In this document: positions 8,568-19,774 of the stretch, piece after piece | Numbering within the stretch: position 1 is the first letter of the stretch | Layout: every line of letters begins with the position of its first letter | The notes under the pieces: generated by a model | The model's input: only the letters and a program-made list of their open reading frames with translations | What the model was told of the DNA's origin: nothing | The model's database searches: none | From: Glandiceps talaboti | Lineage: Eukaryota; Hemichordata; Enteropneusta; Spengelidae | Length of the DNA stretch: 21,000 bases | Assembly: GCF_964340395.1 (NCBI RefSeq) | Contig: NC_135549.1 | Location: forward strand, 32,061,332-32,082,331 | Direction of reading: 5' to 3' | Made by a program: the position numbers and the translations under genes

Positions 8568-10032
8568 TATTTATCCCGGTAACAGCTTTGTTGTCATAAC
8601 CACCGTCATATTATCTTAAATTCAGATGACGATTACAGGTACATAACGATACGTCGAGTTTGTATGGGATGGTATAGCGATTTGTTTTAACAAATTCAAA
8701 CGCTACAGACATTGTTTGACATGAATACATAAGTGTATAAACAAAAGATTGAGTCACTGACTTTGACTTTGACGTACAATACTTCCATTGATTACTTCAA
8801 GGACAATAACAGCCTAAATAGACAACGCCTCTTACGTCATGGTAATCTAAATAATAATTGTCTCCCAAGGAAAAGTCCGCGGTCTCTTGACTAAAGCTAA
8901 AATAACAGTAGGATCATTTAGTTATATTGGCTTTACGTACGAGTAGATGGCTGATTTAAAACAATTATAAGATTAAAAGTAACCAAATAGAATAGACGAC
9001 AGTCATATGTGTAATATTGAGTAGACTATTCTGTATATACTTATATAGGCCCTGGAGTCATGGAAGTGGAGAAGGTCGTGTTCGTATTTTCAGCACATTT
9101 GTCATTCTGTTGCAACGTCAGTGGTAAATTACTGATAGGCAGGTTTGGTGGTCATTATCAGAATTCAGAATACAACCTACTAAGTACACACCAACTTGGC
9201 TATTTGTCTTGAAAGTCACCCCCCCCCCCCCATGCTGTAAAGACAGTATGTCGAGTTAGATAGCCAAGTCTCTGAGGTAAAATACTACATGTTCCTGTGA
9301 TTTGTCCCCGATATCAATAGGTCTGTCACCGCCATCTGCCCTTGTATCTCCATGATGAAACTATAAAGATGATCATAATTATATAGTCATGGCAAGTGTG
9401 TCAATGTACGCAGAGAATGGTTTCATCTCTAATGTATTCTATGACAAGGGTTGCATGTGCCATTATGTCAATCTTGGAGTGACGTCATCTGAGACTCGTT
9501 ACAGATACGATTGGTGGTGAGACAACCAATAACGTCATGTGACCTGTAACAACGGCATTCTTCGACCCTTTACTTGTTGAACCAACCAAAATAGGCCGAA
9601 ACAACAAACAGCTACTTGAAAGAAATAGTCATATTCGTCAAATATATCCTCCACAATTCTCTCTGCTTTTGTTTCGTTGTGATGTAACTTTTGCACATGG
9701 CGTGCGTAAATAATGTATCGTATCTTTACCTGATAATGAGAGTGAAAAGTAAATCACGGATGTTTAGGAAACCTTGGATGAGTTTTGATAGCAATATCCA
9801 GTACTTGATTATTTGAATCATGTGATTCAGAAATGTCAGTTGTCTTTTTTGAATGAAACACTGATTAAAAGTCTAAAACATATGATTTCATGAACTTTAT
9901 GTTTAACACGAGTGACATATCTAACATGACTTTATTTCACTTGTATATGTAGGTGATGGTCAGTTAGATGAAGGCGAGTTTCAACAGGCTCCATGGGCCT
10001 TCAAACCAGAAGTTGAAGAAGAGAAATCGTGA
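7466..10032 (+). CDS. secreted two-EF-hand calcium-binding protein (2 coding exons)
   Basis: The coding exons are 7466-7793 and 9953-10032, giving 135 residues. Residues 1 to about 18 are a hydrophobic signal peptide (MLRQVGLLLVLCTLVLTA), so the product should enter the secretory pathway. Residues 19-70 are acidic, low in hydrophobics and without a known domain. Two canonical EF-hand loops follow. Loop 1, residues 76-87 (DLDKNGFVNLDE), has D76, D78, N80, N84 and E87 at ligand positions and G81 at position 6. Loop 2, residues 107-118 (DLNGDGQLDEGE), has D107, N109, D111, D115 and E118, with G112 at position 6. All calcium ligands are intact in both. The tail, residues 119-135, is short and acidic and lacks a KDEL-type retention signal, so secretion is favoured. 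The intron is phase 1 and splits the glycine codon at residue 110, inside loop 2. Reading straight through the donor gives a 176-codon frame ending in poly-cysteine, which is an artefact. The ATG follows a possible splice acceptor at 7460. I do not recognise a named orthologue; a role in extracellular calcium binding is inferred from the loops. Confidence 0.88.
7852..7918. repeat. (TTG)n-(CTG)n microsatellite in the intron
   Basis: About 18 TTG units pass into four or five CTG units. The tract starts about 58 bp inside the intron. The poly-glutamine frame on the minus strand and the poly-cysteine frame on the plus strand across it are repeat artefacts. Confidence 0.96.
8021..8170 (+). repeat. 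degenerate tandem duplication, unit about 75 bp
   Basis: The block from about 8021 to 8100 (ATATCGCTATATA, AAGTCCTGC, AAGG, TCACCAAACACA, CTGCCCAACGATTATG) is followed directly by a second version to 8170 with the same landmarks in order. It has small deletions and substitutions. Two copies only; an old local duplication. Confidence 0.85.
8412..8568. repeat. compound microsatellite (ACAA)n-(AAC)n-(GAC)n-(TAC)n
   Basis: Four simple repeats lie end to end: ACAA tetranucleotides to about 8453, AAC to about 8478, GAC to about 8514, two AAC units, then TAC to 8567. The trinucleotide blocks stay in one register and differ at a single base of the unit (CAA, CGA, CTA). The poly-Q/R/L and poly-T frames over it are artefacts. 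Confidence 0.96.
9194..9269. repeat. 10-bp inverted repeat around a poly-C tract
   Basis: ACTTGGCTAT at 9194-9203 is mirrored by ATAGCCAAGT at 9260-9269. The 56-bp space between them holds a run of 13 C (9219-9231). It could be a very small or decayed TIR element, or a coincidence. No clear flanking direct repeat was seen. Confidence 0.4.
9480..9537 (+). promoter_or_regulatory. intronic CRE and CCAAT motif cluster
   Basis: A perfect TGACGTCA palindrome at 9480-9487 is followed by ATTGGT at 9510-9515, ACCAAT at 9525-9530 (an inverted CCAAT pair) and ACGTCA at 9532-9537. Further CRE half-sites lie upstream at 8770-8775 (TGACGT) and 8832-8839 (TTACGTCA). CRE-like sites bind CREB/ATF-type bZIP proteins and CCAAT is the NF-Y site. 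Together they could form an intronic enhancer or alternative promoter. The evidence is motif-only. Confidence 0.35.
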
Positions 10033-10166
10033 ACAGACACATTGCCATGGACAATTTCATCGCTGTAAACGCGACAACCTGCTAATATAAATAGGTGCTA
10101 AAGTGTTCCATTTCAACAACAGAATGGTTGGACGTTTTCATTTTGTTCAATTGTTCGTGATTCAGA

Positions 10167-10172
10167 ATTAAA
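10167..10172 (+). terminator. proximal poly(A) signal candidate ATTAAA
   Basis: ATTAAA lies 135 bp after the stop codon of the EF-hand gene. It is the commonest variant signal. A shorter 3' UTR ending near 10190 is possible. Confidence 0.4.
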
Positions 10173-10437
10173 GACTCCAATCTGTTCCCACAGTGCCATA
10201 CATCGTTGTAGTGTTGGCACTGGTTCATTCAACAGATACATTTGTAGGGTTGGGTTGGGAAGATCTTTTGTTCATTTTTTTTCCAGTAGAATTTAAAAAT
10301 ACAACAACGTAATTCTTGTGATAAATGCATTTATTAACATATAGTTGACATATAGTGCTATATCTACACAAGAAAAATAATGTACTAAAGACAAACTGAT
10401 TTACAGCAAGCTATGACAGACTGCTTTATATATGTTC

Positions 10438-10443
10438 AATAAA
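10438..10443 (+). terminator. distal poly(A) signal AATAAA
   Basis: A canonical AATAAA occurs about 405 bp after the stop codon, giving a 3' UTR of roughly 430 bp. The 31-bp minisatellite starts about 50 bp further on, so the cleavage site would fall right at the edge of the array. Confidence 0.6.
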
Positions 10444-10495
10444 AATATACAAAACCAAGATATCCGCATTTTATTTGATATCAATATCCACTATA

Positions 10496-13400
10496 GATTG
10501 CAGTGTATCGAGTGTGTCGATGTCTACTATAGATTACAGTGAGTGTGTCGATGTCAACTATAGATTGCAGTGAGTGTATCGATGTCTACTATAGATTGGA
10601 GTGAGTGTATCGATGTCTACTATAGATTACAGTGAGTGTATCGATGTCTACTATAGATTGCAGTGAGTGTATCGATGTCTACTATAGATTACAGTGAGTG
10701 TATCGATGTCTACTATAGATTGGAGTGAGTGTATCGATGTCTACTATAGATTGCAGTGAGTGTATCGATGTCTACTATAGATTGGAGTGAGTGTATCGAT
10801 GTCTACTATAGATTGCAGTGAGTGTATCGATGTCTACTATAGATTACAGTGAGTGTATCGATGTCTACTATAGATTGCAGTGAGTGTATCGATGTCCTCT
10901 ATAGATTGCAGTGAGTGTGTCGATGTCTACGATAGATTACAGTGAGTGTATTGATGTCTACTATAGATTGCAGTGAGTGTGTCGATGTCTACTATAGATT
11001 ACAGTGAGTGTATCGATGTCTACTATAGATTACAGTGAGTGTGTCGATGTCTACTATATATTGCAGTGAGTGTATCGATGTCTACTATAGATTGCAGTGA
11101 GTGTATCAATGTCTACTATAGATTGCAGTGAGTGTGTCGATGTCCTCTATAGATTGCAGTGAGTGTGTCGATGTCTACTATAGATTGCAGTGAGTGTATC
11201 GATGTCCTCTATAGATTACAGTGAGTGTATCGATGTCTACTATAGATTGCAGTGAGTGTATCGATGTCCTCTATAGATTACAGTGAGTGTATCGATGTCT
11301 ACTATAGATTACAGTGACTGTATCGATGTCTACTATAGATTACAGTGAGTGTATCGATGTCCTCTATATATTGCAGTGAGTGTATCGATGTCTACTATAG
11401 ATTGCAGTGAGTGTGTCGATGTCAACTATAGATTGCAGTGAGTGTGTCGATGTCTACTATAGATTACAGTGAGTGTATCGGTGTCCTCTATAGATTGCAG
11501 TGAGTGTATCGATGTCTACTATAGATTGCAGTGAGTGTGTCGATGTCAACTATAGATTGCAGTGAGTGTGTCGATGTCTACTATAGATTACAGTGAGTGT
11601 ATCGATGTCCTCTATAGATTGCAGTGAGTGTGTCGATGTCAACTATAGATTGCAGTGAGTGTGTCGATGTCTACTATATATTACAGTGAGTGTGTCGATG
11701 TCTACTATAGATTACAGTGAGTGTATCGATGTCCTCTATATATTGCAGTGAGTGTATCGATGTCTACTATAGATTGCAGTGAGTGTGTCGATGTCTACTA
11801 TAGATTACAGTGAGTGTATCGATGTCCTCTATAGATTGCAGTGAGTGTATCGATGTCTACTATAGATTGCAGTGAGTGTGTCGATGTCAACTATAGATTA
11901 CAGTGAGTGTGTCGATGTCTACTATAGATTACAGTGAGTGTATCGATGTCAACTATAGATTGCAGTGAGTGTATCGATGTCCTCTATAGATTGCAGTATG
12001 TGTGTCGATGTCCACTATAGATTGCAGTAAGTGTATCGATGTCTACTATAGATTGCAGTAAGTGTGTCGATGTCCTCTATAGATTGCAGTGAGTGTATCG
12101 ATGTCTACTATAGATTACAGTGAGTGTATCGATGTCTACTATAGATTACAGTGAGTGTATCGATGTCTACTATAGATTGCAGTGAGTGTATCGATGTCCT
12201 CTATATATTGCAGTGAGTGTATCGATGTCTACTATAGATTACAGTGAGTGTATCGATGTCTACTATAGATTACAGTGAGTGTATCGATGTCTACTATAGA
12301 TTGCAGTGAGTGTATCGATGTCCACTATAGATTACAGTAAGTGTATCGATGTCTACAATAGATTACAGTGAGTGTATCGATGTCTACTATAGATTGCAGT
12401 GAGTGTGTCGATGTCCACTATAGATTGCAGTAAGTGTATCGATGTCCACTATAGATTGCAGTGAGTGTATCGATGTCCTCTATAGATTGCAGTGAGTGTA
12501 TCGATGTCCTCTATAGATTGCAGTCAGTGTATCGATGTCCTCTATAGATTGCAGTGAGTGTATCGATGTCCTCTATAGATTGCAGTATGTGTATCGATGT
12601 CTACTATAGATTACAGTGAGTGTATCGATGTCTACTATAGATTACAGTGAGTGTATCGATGTCTACTATAGATTACAGTGAGTGTATCGATGTCTACTAT
12701 AGATTGCAGTGAGTGTGTCGATGTCTACTATAGATTGCAGTGAGTGTATCGATGTCCTCTATAGATTGCAGTGAGTGTATCGATGTCCTCTATAGATTGC
12801 AGTGAGTGTATCAATGTCTACTATAGATTACAGTGAGTGTATCGATGTCTACTATAGATTGCAGTGAGTGTGTCGATGTCTACTATAGATTGCAGTGAGT
12901 GTATCGATGTCCTCTATAGATTACAGTGAGTGTATAAATGTCTACTATAGATTGCAGTGAGTGTGTCGATGTCTACTATAGATTACAGTGAGTGTATCGA
13001 TGTCTACTATAGATTGCAGTGAGTGTATCGATGTCTACCATAGATTGCAGTGAGTGTATCGATGTCTACCATAGATTGCAGTGAGTGTATCGATGTCTAC
13101 CATAGATTGCAGTGAGTGTATCGATGTCCTCTATAGATTGCAGTAAGTGTATCGATGTCTACTATAGATTGCAGTGAGTGTATCGATGTCCTCTATAGAT
13201 TGCAGTGAGTGTGTCGATGTCCACTATAGATTACAGTGAGTGTATCGGTGTCCACTATAGATTGCAGTGAGTGTATCGATGTCTACTATAGATTGCAGTA
13301 AGTGTATCGATGTCCACTATAGATTGCAGTGAGTGTATCGATGTCCTCTATAGATTGCAGTGAGTGTGTCGATGTCCACTATAGATTGCAGTGAGTGTAT

Positions 13401-16400
13401 CGATGTCCTCTATAGATTACAGTGAGTGTATCGATGTCCACTATAGATTGCAGTGAGTGTATCGATGTCTACTATAGATTGCAGTAAGTGTATCGATGTC
13501 CTCTATAGATTGCAGTGAGTGTATCGATGTCCTCTATAGATTGCAGTGAGTGTATCGATGTCCTCTATAGATTGCAGTGAGTGTGTCGATGTCCACTATA
13601 GATTGCAGTGAGTGTATCGATGTCTACTATAGATTACAGTGAGTGTATCGATGTCCTCTATAGATTGCAGTGAGTGTATCGATGTCCTCTATAGATTGCA
13701 GTGAGTGTATCGATGTCCTCTATAGATTGCAGTGAGTGTGTCGATGTCCACTATAGATTGCAGTGAGTGTATCGATGTCTACTATAGATTACAGTGAGTG
13801 TATCGATGTCCTCTATAGATTGCAGTGAGTGTATCGATGTCTACTATAGATTGCAGTGAGTGTATCGATGTCTACTATAGATTGCAGTGAGTGTATCGAT
13901 GTCCTCTATAGATTGCAGTGAGTGTATCGATGTCCTCTATAGATTGCAGTATGTGTGTCGATGACCACTATAGATTGCAGTAAGTGTATCGATGTCTACT
14001 ATAGATTGCAGTGAGTGTGTCGATGTCCTCTATAGATTGCAGTGAGTGTATCGATGTCTACTATAGATTGCAGTGAGTGTGTCGATGTCTACTATAGATT
14101 GCAGTGAGTGTATCAATGTCTACTATAGATTGCAGTGAGTGTATCGATGTCCTCTATAGATTGCAGTGAGTGTATCGATGTCTACTATAGATTGCAGTGA
14201 GTGTATCGATGTCTACTATAGATTGGAGTGAGTGTATCGATGTCTACTATAGATTGCAGTGAGTGTATCGATGTCCTCTATAGATTGCAGTGAGTGTATC
14301 GATGTCTACTATAGATTGCAGTGAGTGTATCGATGTCTACTATAGATTGGAGTGAGTGTATCGATGTCTACTATAGATTGCAGTGAGTGTATCGATGTCT
14401 ACTATAGATTACAGTGAGTGTATCGATGTCTACTATAGATTGCAGTGAGTGTATCGATGTCTACTATAGATTACAGTGAGTGTATCGATGTCTACTATAG
14501 ATTACAGTGAGTGTATCGATGTCTACTATAGATTACAGTGAGTGTATCAATGTCCACTATAGATTACAGTGAGTGTATCAATGTCTACTATAGATTACAG
14601 TGAGTGTGTCGATGTCTACTATAGATTGCAGTGAGTGTATCGATGTCTACTATAGATTACAGTGAGTGTGTCGATGTCCTCTATAGATTGCAGTGAGTGT
14701 ATCAATGTCCACTATATATTGCAGTGAGTGTATCGATGTCTACTATAGATTACAGTGACTGTATCAATGTCCACTATAGATTACAGTGAGTGTATCGATG
14801 TCTACTATAGATTACAGTGAGTGTGTCGATGTCTACTATAGATTGCAGTGAGTGTATCGATGTCTACTATAGATTACAGTGAGTGTGTCGATGTCCACTA
14901 TATATTGCAGTGAGTGTATCGATGTCTACTATAGATTACAGTGAGTGTGTCGATGTCAACTATAGATTGCAGTGAGTGTGTCGATGTCAACTATAGATTA
15001 CAGTGAGTGTATCGGTATCCACTATACATGTAGATTGTAGTGAGTGTATCAATGTCCACTATAGATTGTAGTGAGTGTATCAATGTCCACTATAGATTGC
15101 AGTGAGTGTATCGATGTCTACTATAGATCGCAGTGAGTGTGTCGATGTCCACTATAGATTACAGTGAGTGTATCGATGTCTACTATAGATTGCAGTGAGT
15201 GTGTCGATGTCAACTATAGATTACAGTGAGTGTATCGATGTCTACTATAGATTGCAGTGAGTGTATCAATGTCCACTATAGATTGCAGTGAGTGTGTCGA
15301 TGTCTACCATAGATTGTAGTGTGTATCGATGTCTACTATAGATTGCAGTGAGTGTGTCGATGTCCACTATATATTGCAGTGACTGTGTCGATGTCAACTA
15401 TATATTACAGTGAGTGTATCGATGTCCACTATACATGTAGATTGTAGTGAGTGTATCAATGTCTACTATAGATTGCAGTGAGTGTGTCGATGTCAACTAT
15501 AGATTACAGTGAGTGTATCGGTGACCACTATAGATTGCAGTGAGTGTATCAATGTATACTATAGATTGCAGTAAGTGTGTCGATGTCCACTATAGATTGC
15601 AGTAAGTGTATCAATGTCTACTATAGATTGCAGTGAGTGTATCGATGTCTACTATAGATCGCAGTGAGTGTGTCGATGTCTACTATAGATTACAGTGAGT
15701 GTGTCGATGTCTACTATAGATTACAGTGAGTGTGTCGATGTCTACTATAGATTGCAGTGAGTGTGTCGATGTCTACTATAGATTACAGTGAGTGTATCGA
15801 TGTCAACTATAGATTGCAGTGAGTGTATCGATGTCTACTATAGATTGCAGTGAGTGTATCGATGTCTACTATAGATTGCAGTGAGTGTATCGGTGTCTAC
15901 TATAGATTGCAGTGAGTGTATCGATGTCTACTATATATTGCAGTGAGTGTATCGATGTCTACTATATATTGCAGTGAGTGTATCGATGTCTACTATATAT
16001 TGCAGTGAGTGTATCGATGTCTACTATAGATTGCAGTGAGTGTATCGATGTCTACTATATATTGCAGTGAGTGTATCGATGTCCTCTATAGATTGCAGTG
16101 AGTGTGTCGATGTCAACTATAGATTGCAGTGAGTGTGTCGATGTCTACTATAGATTGTAGTGAGTGTATCAATGTCTACTATAGATTGCAGTGAGTGTGT
16201 CGATGTCTACTATAGATTGCAGTGAGTGTGTCGATGTCTACTATAGATTACAGTGAGTGTATCGATGTCTACTATAGATTGCAGTGAGTGTGTCGATGTC
16301 TACCATAGATTGCAGTGAGTGTATCGATGTCTACTATAGATTGCAGTGAGTGTATCGATGTCTACTATAGATTACAGTGAGTGTATCGATGTCTACTATA

Positions 16401-17846
16401 GATTACAGTGAGTGTATCGATGTCTACTATATATTGCAGTGAGTGTATCGATGTCCTCTATAGATTGCAGTGAGTGTGTCGATGTCTACTATAGATTGCA
16501 GTGAGTGTGTCGATGTCTACTATAGATTACAGTGAGTGTATCGATGTCTACTATAGATTGCAGTGAGTGTATCGTTGTCTTATATAGATTACAGTGAGTC
16601 TATCGATATCCGTTATAGATTGCAATGAGTGTATCGATGCCTACCATAGATTGCAGTGAGTGTATCGATGTCTACTATAGATTGCAGTGAGTGTATCGAT
16701 GTCTACTATAGATTACAGTGAGTGTATCGATGTCTACTATAGATTGCAGTGAGTGTATCGTTGTCTTATATAGATTACAGTGAGTCTATCGATATCCGTT
16801 ATAGATTGCAGTGAGTGTATCGATGTCTACTATAGATTGCAGTGAGTGTATCGATGTCTACTATAGATTGCAGTGAGTGTGTCGTTGTCTTATATAGATT
16901 ACAGTGAGTCTATCGATATCCGTTATAGATTGCAGTGAGTGTATCGATGTCTACTATAGATTGCAGTGAGTGTATCGTTGTCTTATATAGATTACAGTGA
17001 GTCTATCGATATCCGTTATAGATTGCAGTGAGTGTATCGATGTCTACTATAGATTGCAGTGAGTGTATCGATGTCTACTATAGATTGCAGTGAGTGTATC
17101 GTTGTCTTATATAGATTACAGTGAGTCTATCGATATCCGTTATAGATTGCAGTGAGTGTGTCGTTGTCTTATATAGATTACAGTGAGTCTATCGATATCC
17201 GTTATAGATTGCAGTGAGTGTATCGATGTCTACTATAGATTGCAGTGAGTGTATCGATGTCTACTATAGATTGCAGTGAGTGTATCGTTGTCTTATATAG
17301 ATTACAGTGAGTCTATCGATATCCGTTATAGATTGCAGTGAGTGTATCGATGTCTACTATAGATTGCAGTGAGTGTATCGTTGTCTACTATAGATTGCAG
17401 TGAGTGTGTCGATGTCTACTATAGATTACAGTGAGTCTATCGATGTCTACTATAGATTACAGTGAGTGTATCGATGTATACTATAGATTGCAGTGAGTGT
17501 GTCGATGTCTACCATAGATTGTAGTGTGTATCGATGTCTACTATAGATTGCAGTGAGTGTATCGATGTCTACTGTAGATTACAGTGAGTCTATCGGTGTC
17601 CATTATAGATTGCAGTGATTTATCGATGTCTACTGTAGATTACAGTAAGTCTATCGATGTCTACTATAGATTGCAGTGATTTATCGATGTCTACTATAGA
17701 TTGCAGTGATTTATCGATGTCTACTGTAGATTACAGTGAGTCTATCGATGTCTACTATAGATTACAGTGAGTCTATCGATGTCCGTTATATATTTGAGTG
17801 GGTGTATCGTGTATCGATGTCCACCATATGTTGTAGTGGGTATATC
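10496..17846. repeat. very large 31-bp minisatellite, about 235 units
   Basis: The unit is 31 bp and is best described from GATT: GATT, then GCAG or ACAG, then TGAGTGT, then ATCGATGTC or GTCGATGTC, then a variable triplet (TAC, CTC, AAC or CAC), then TATA. A unit start at 10594 and one at 14345 (both marked by GATTGGAG) are exactly 121 x 31 bp apart. Across 10532-17760 the length equals 233 units plus the visible indels: two 6-bp CATGTA insertions near 15015 and 15432, two 2-bp deletions near 15317 and 17526, and three 1-bp deletions at about 17619-17709. The first unit (10496) is 5 bp long of register and the last (after 17760) decays into degenerate sequence. Every unit has stops on both strands and there is no open frame, so it is not coding. 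Each unit normally carries one CpG inside ATCGAT, plus a CTATAG palindrome and a GTGAGT. Confidence 0.97.
16556..17340. repeat. higher-order block inside the 31-bp array
   Basis: Two special unit types always occur as a pair here. One contains TCGTTGTCTTATATAG and ends in GAGTC; the next contains TATCGATATCCGTTATAG. The marker TTGTCTTATA starts at 16575, 16761, 16885, 16978, 17102, 17164 and 17288. The spacings are 186, 124, 93, 124, 62 and 124 bp, which are 6, 4, 3, 4, 2 and 4 units of 31 bp. The dimer was therefore duplicated together with different numbers of ordinary units by unequal exchange. Confidence 0.92.
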
Positions 17847-18781
<935 letters not shown>

Positions 18782-19330
18782 GAAATATGCAGGTGTGATG
18801 CCCACTGAGTTCATACTAATGATAACATGAAATATGCAGATGTGATGCCCACTGGATTCATACAGATGCCGTGAAATATGCAGATGTGATGCCCACTGGA
18901 TTCATACAGATGCCGTGAAATATGCAGATGTGATGCCCACTGAATTCATACAGATGCCGTGAAATATGCAGATGTGATGCCCACTGAATTCATACAGATG
19001 CCGTGAAATATGCAGTTGTGATGCCCACTGAATTATGCAGTTGTGATGCCCACTGAATTCATACAGATGCCGTGAAATATGCAGTTGTGATGCCCACTGA
19101 ATTCATACAGATGCCGTGAAATATGCAGTTGTGATGCCCACTGAATTCATACAGATGCCGTGAAATATGCAGTTGTGATGCCCACTGAATTCATACAGAT
19201 GCCGTGAAATATGCAGTTGTGATGCCTACTGAATTCATACAGATGTCGTGAAATATGCAGTTGTGATGCCTACTGAATTCATACAGATGTCGTGAAATAT
19301 GCAGTTGTGATGCCCACTGAATTCATACAA
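18782..19330. repeat. 44-bp minisatellite, about 12 units
   Basis: Units begin GAAATATGCAG, continue with TGTGATGCCCACTG and AATTCATACAGATG, and end in CCGT. Starts are at 18782, 18829, 18873, 18917, 18961, 19005, 19073, 19117, 19161, 19205, 19249 and 19293. Spacing is 44 bp except for the first unit (47 bp) and a 68-bp step at 19005 that contains an extra partial unit of 24 bp. Left units read CAGATGTG and right units CAGTTGTG, so the array has two variant zones. Most units carry GAATTC. It ends about 45 bp before two octamer motifs. Confidence 0.95.
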
Positions 19331-19374
19331 ATGATGCCATGAATGCTTCATATAACATACTTGTTTTATTACTT

Positions 19375-19462
19375 ATTTGCATAAATGACTTAGAATATAG
19401 TAATGAGACTTATTTGCATAATGATAATAATGTAGTAAATGGGGCAGGACTGTGTTTAAATA
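19375..19462 (+). promoter_or_regulatory. probable promoter: two octamers and a TATA-like box
   Basis: ATTTGCAT occurs at 19375-19382 and at 19412-19419, each within a longer shared sequence ACTTATTTGCATAA. It is the POU-domain octamer read on the reverse strand. TTTAAATA at 19455-19462 could serve as a TATA box, placing a start near 19490. GACGTC (about 19486) and ACGTCA (about 19516) are CRE-like. All lie upstream of the signal-peptide exon at 19775. The evidence is motif-based only. Confidence 0.4.
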
Positions 19463-19774
19463 CCGTATGTCTTGTATGAGCTGAGACGTCTTCCACGTAA
19501 GAAACTTTGTTATGCACGTCAGGAGTTAAGAAATATGAAAACATACACACAAGTAAACACTATAATGATAATATCTAGGGAAATATGTTCCTAATGTTGT
19601 TTGTCCTGTGTACAAAGGTGCACTCCCACAAACTCACATGACTTACCTGTAACCATGGTAACTGACGCACTCCGTGTCCACGATCATTTCCCTCATATCA
19701 TCTGTACACGACCAAAGGACGCCGGTTACTGTCAAAGAAACGCTACCGATGTAATCTCATACAGCAGTGCAAAC

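Larger units (their letters stand above)
7794..9952 (+). other. phase-1 intron of the EF-hand gene (2159 bp)
   Basis: The donor is ACG|GTAAGT at 7793/7794 and the acceptor is TATATGTAG|GTGATG at 9952/9953. A CTAAC branch-site candidate lies at 9921-9925, with its adenine about 28 bases before the acceptor; the intervening sequence is T-rich. Splicing joins the codon fragments G and GT into the glycine of the second EF-hand loop and restores a consensus calcium-binding loop, which is strong support for these exact junctions. The intron holds a TTG repeat, a degenerate tandem duplication, a long compound microsatellite and a CRE/CCAAT motif cluster. Confidence 0.88.

Noticed and set aside
10496-17846. 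CRISPR array
   Set aside because: The 31-bp units are directly adjacent with no unique spacers, and the host is an animal. It is a minisatellite.
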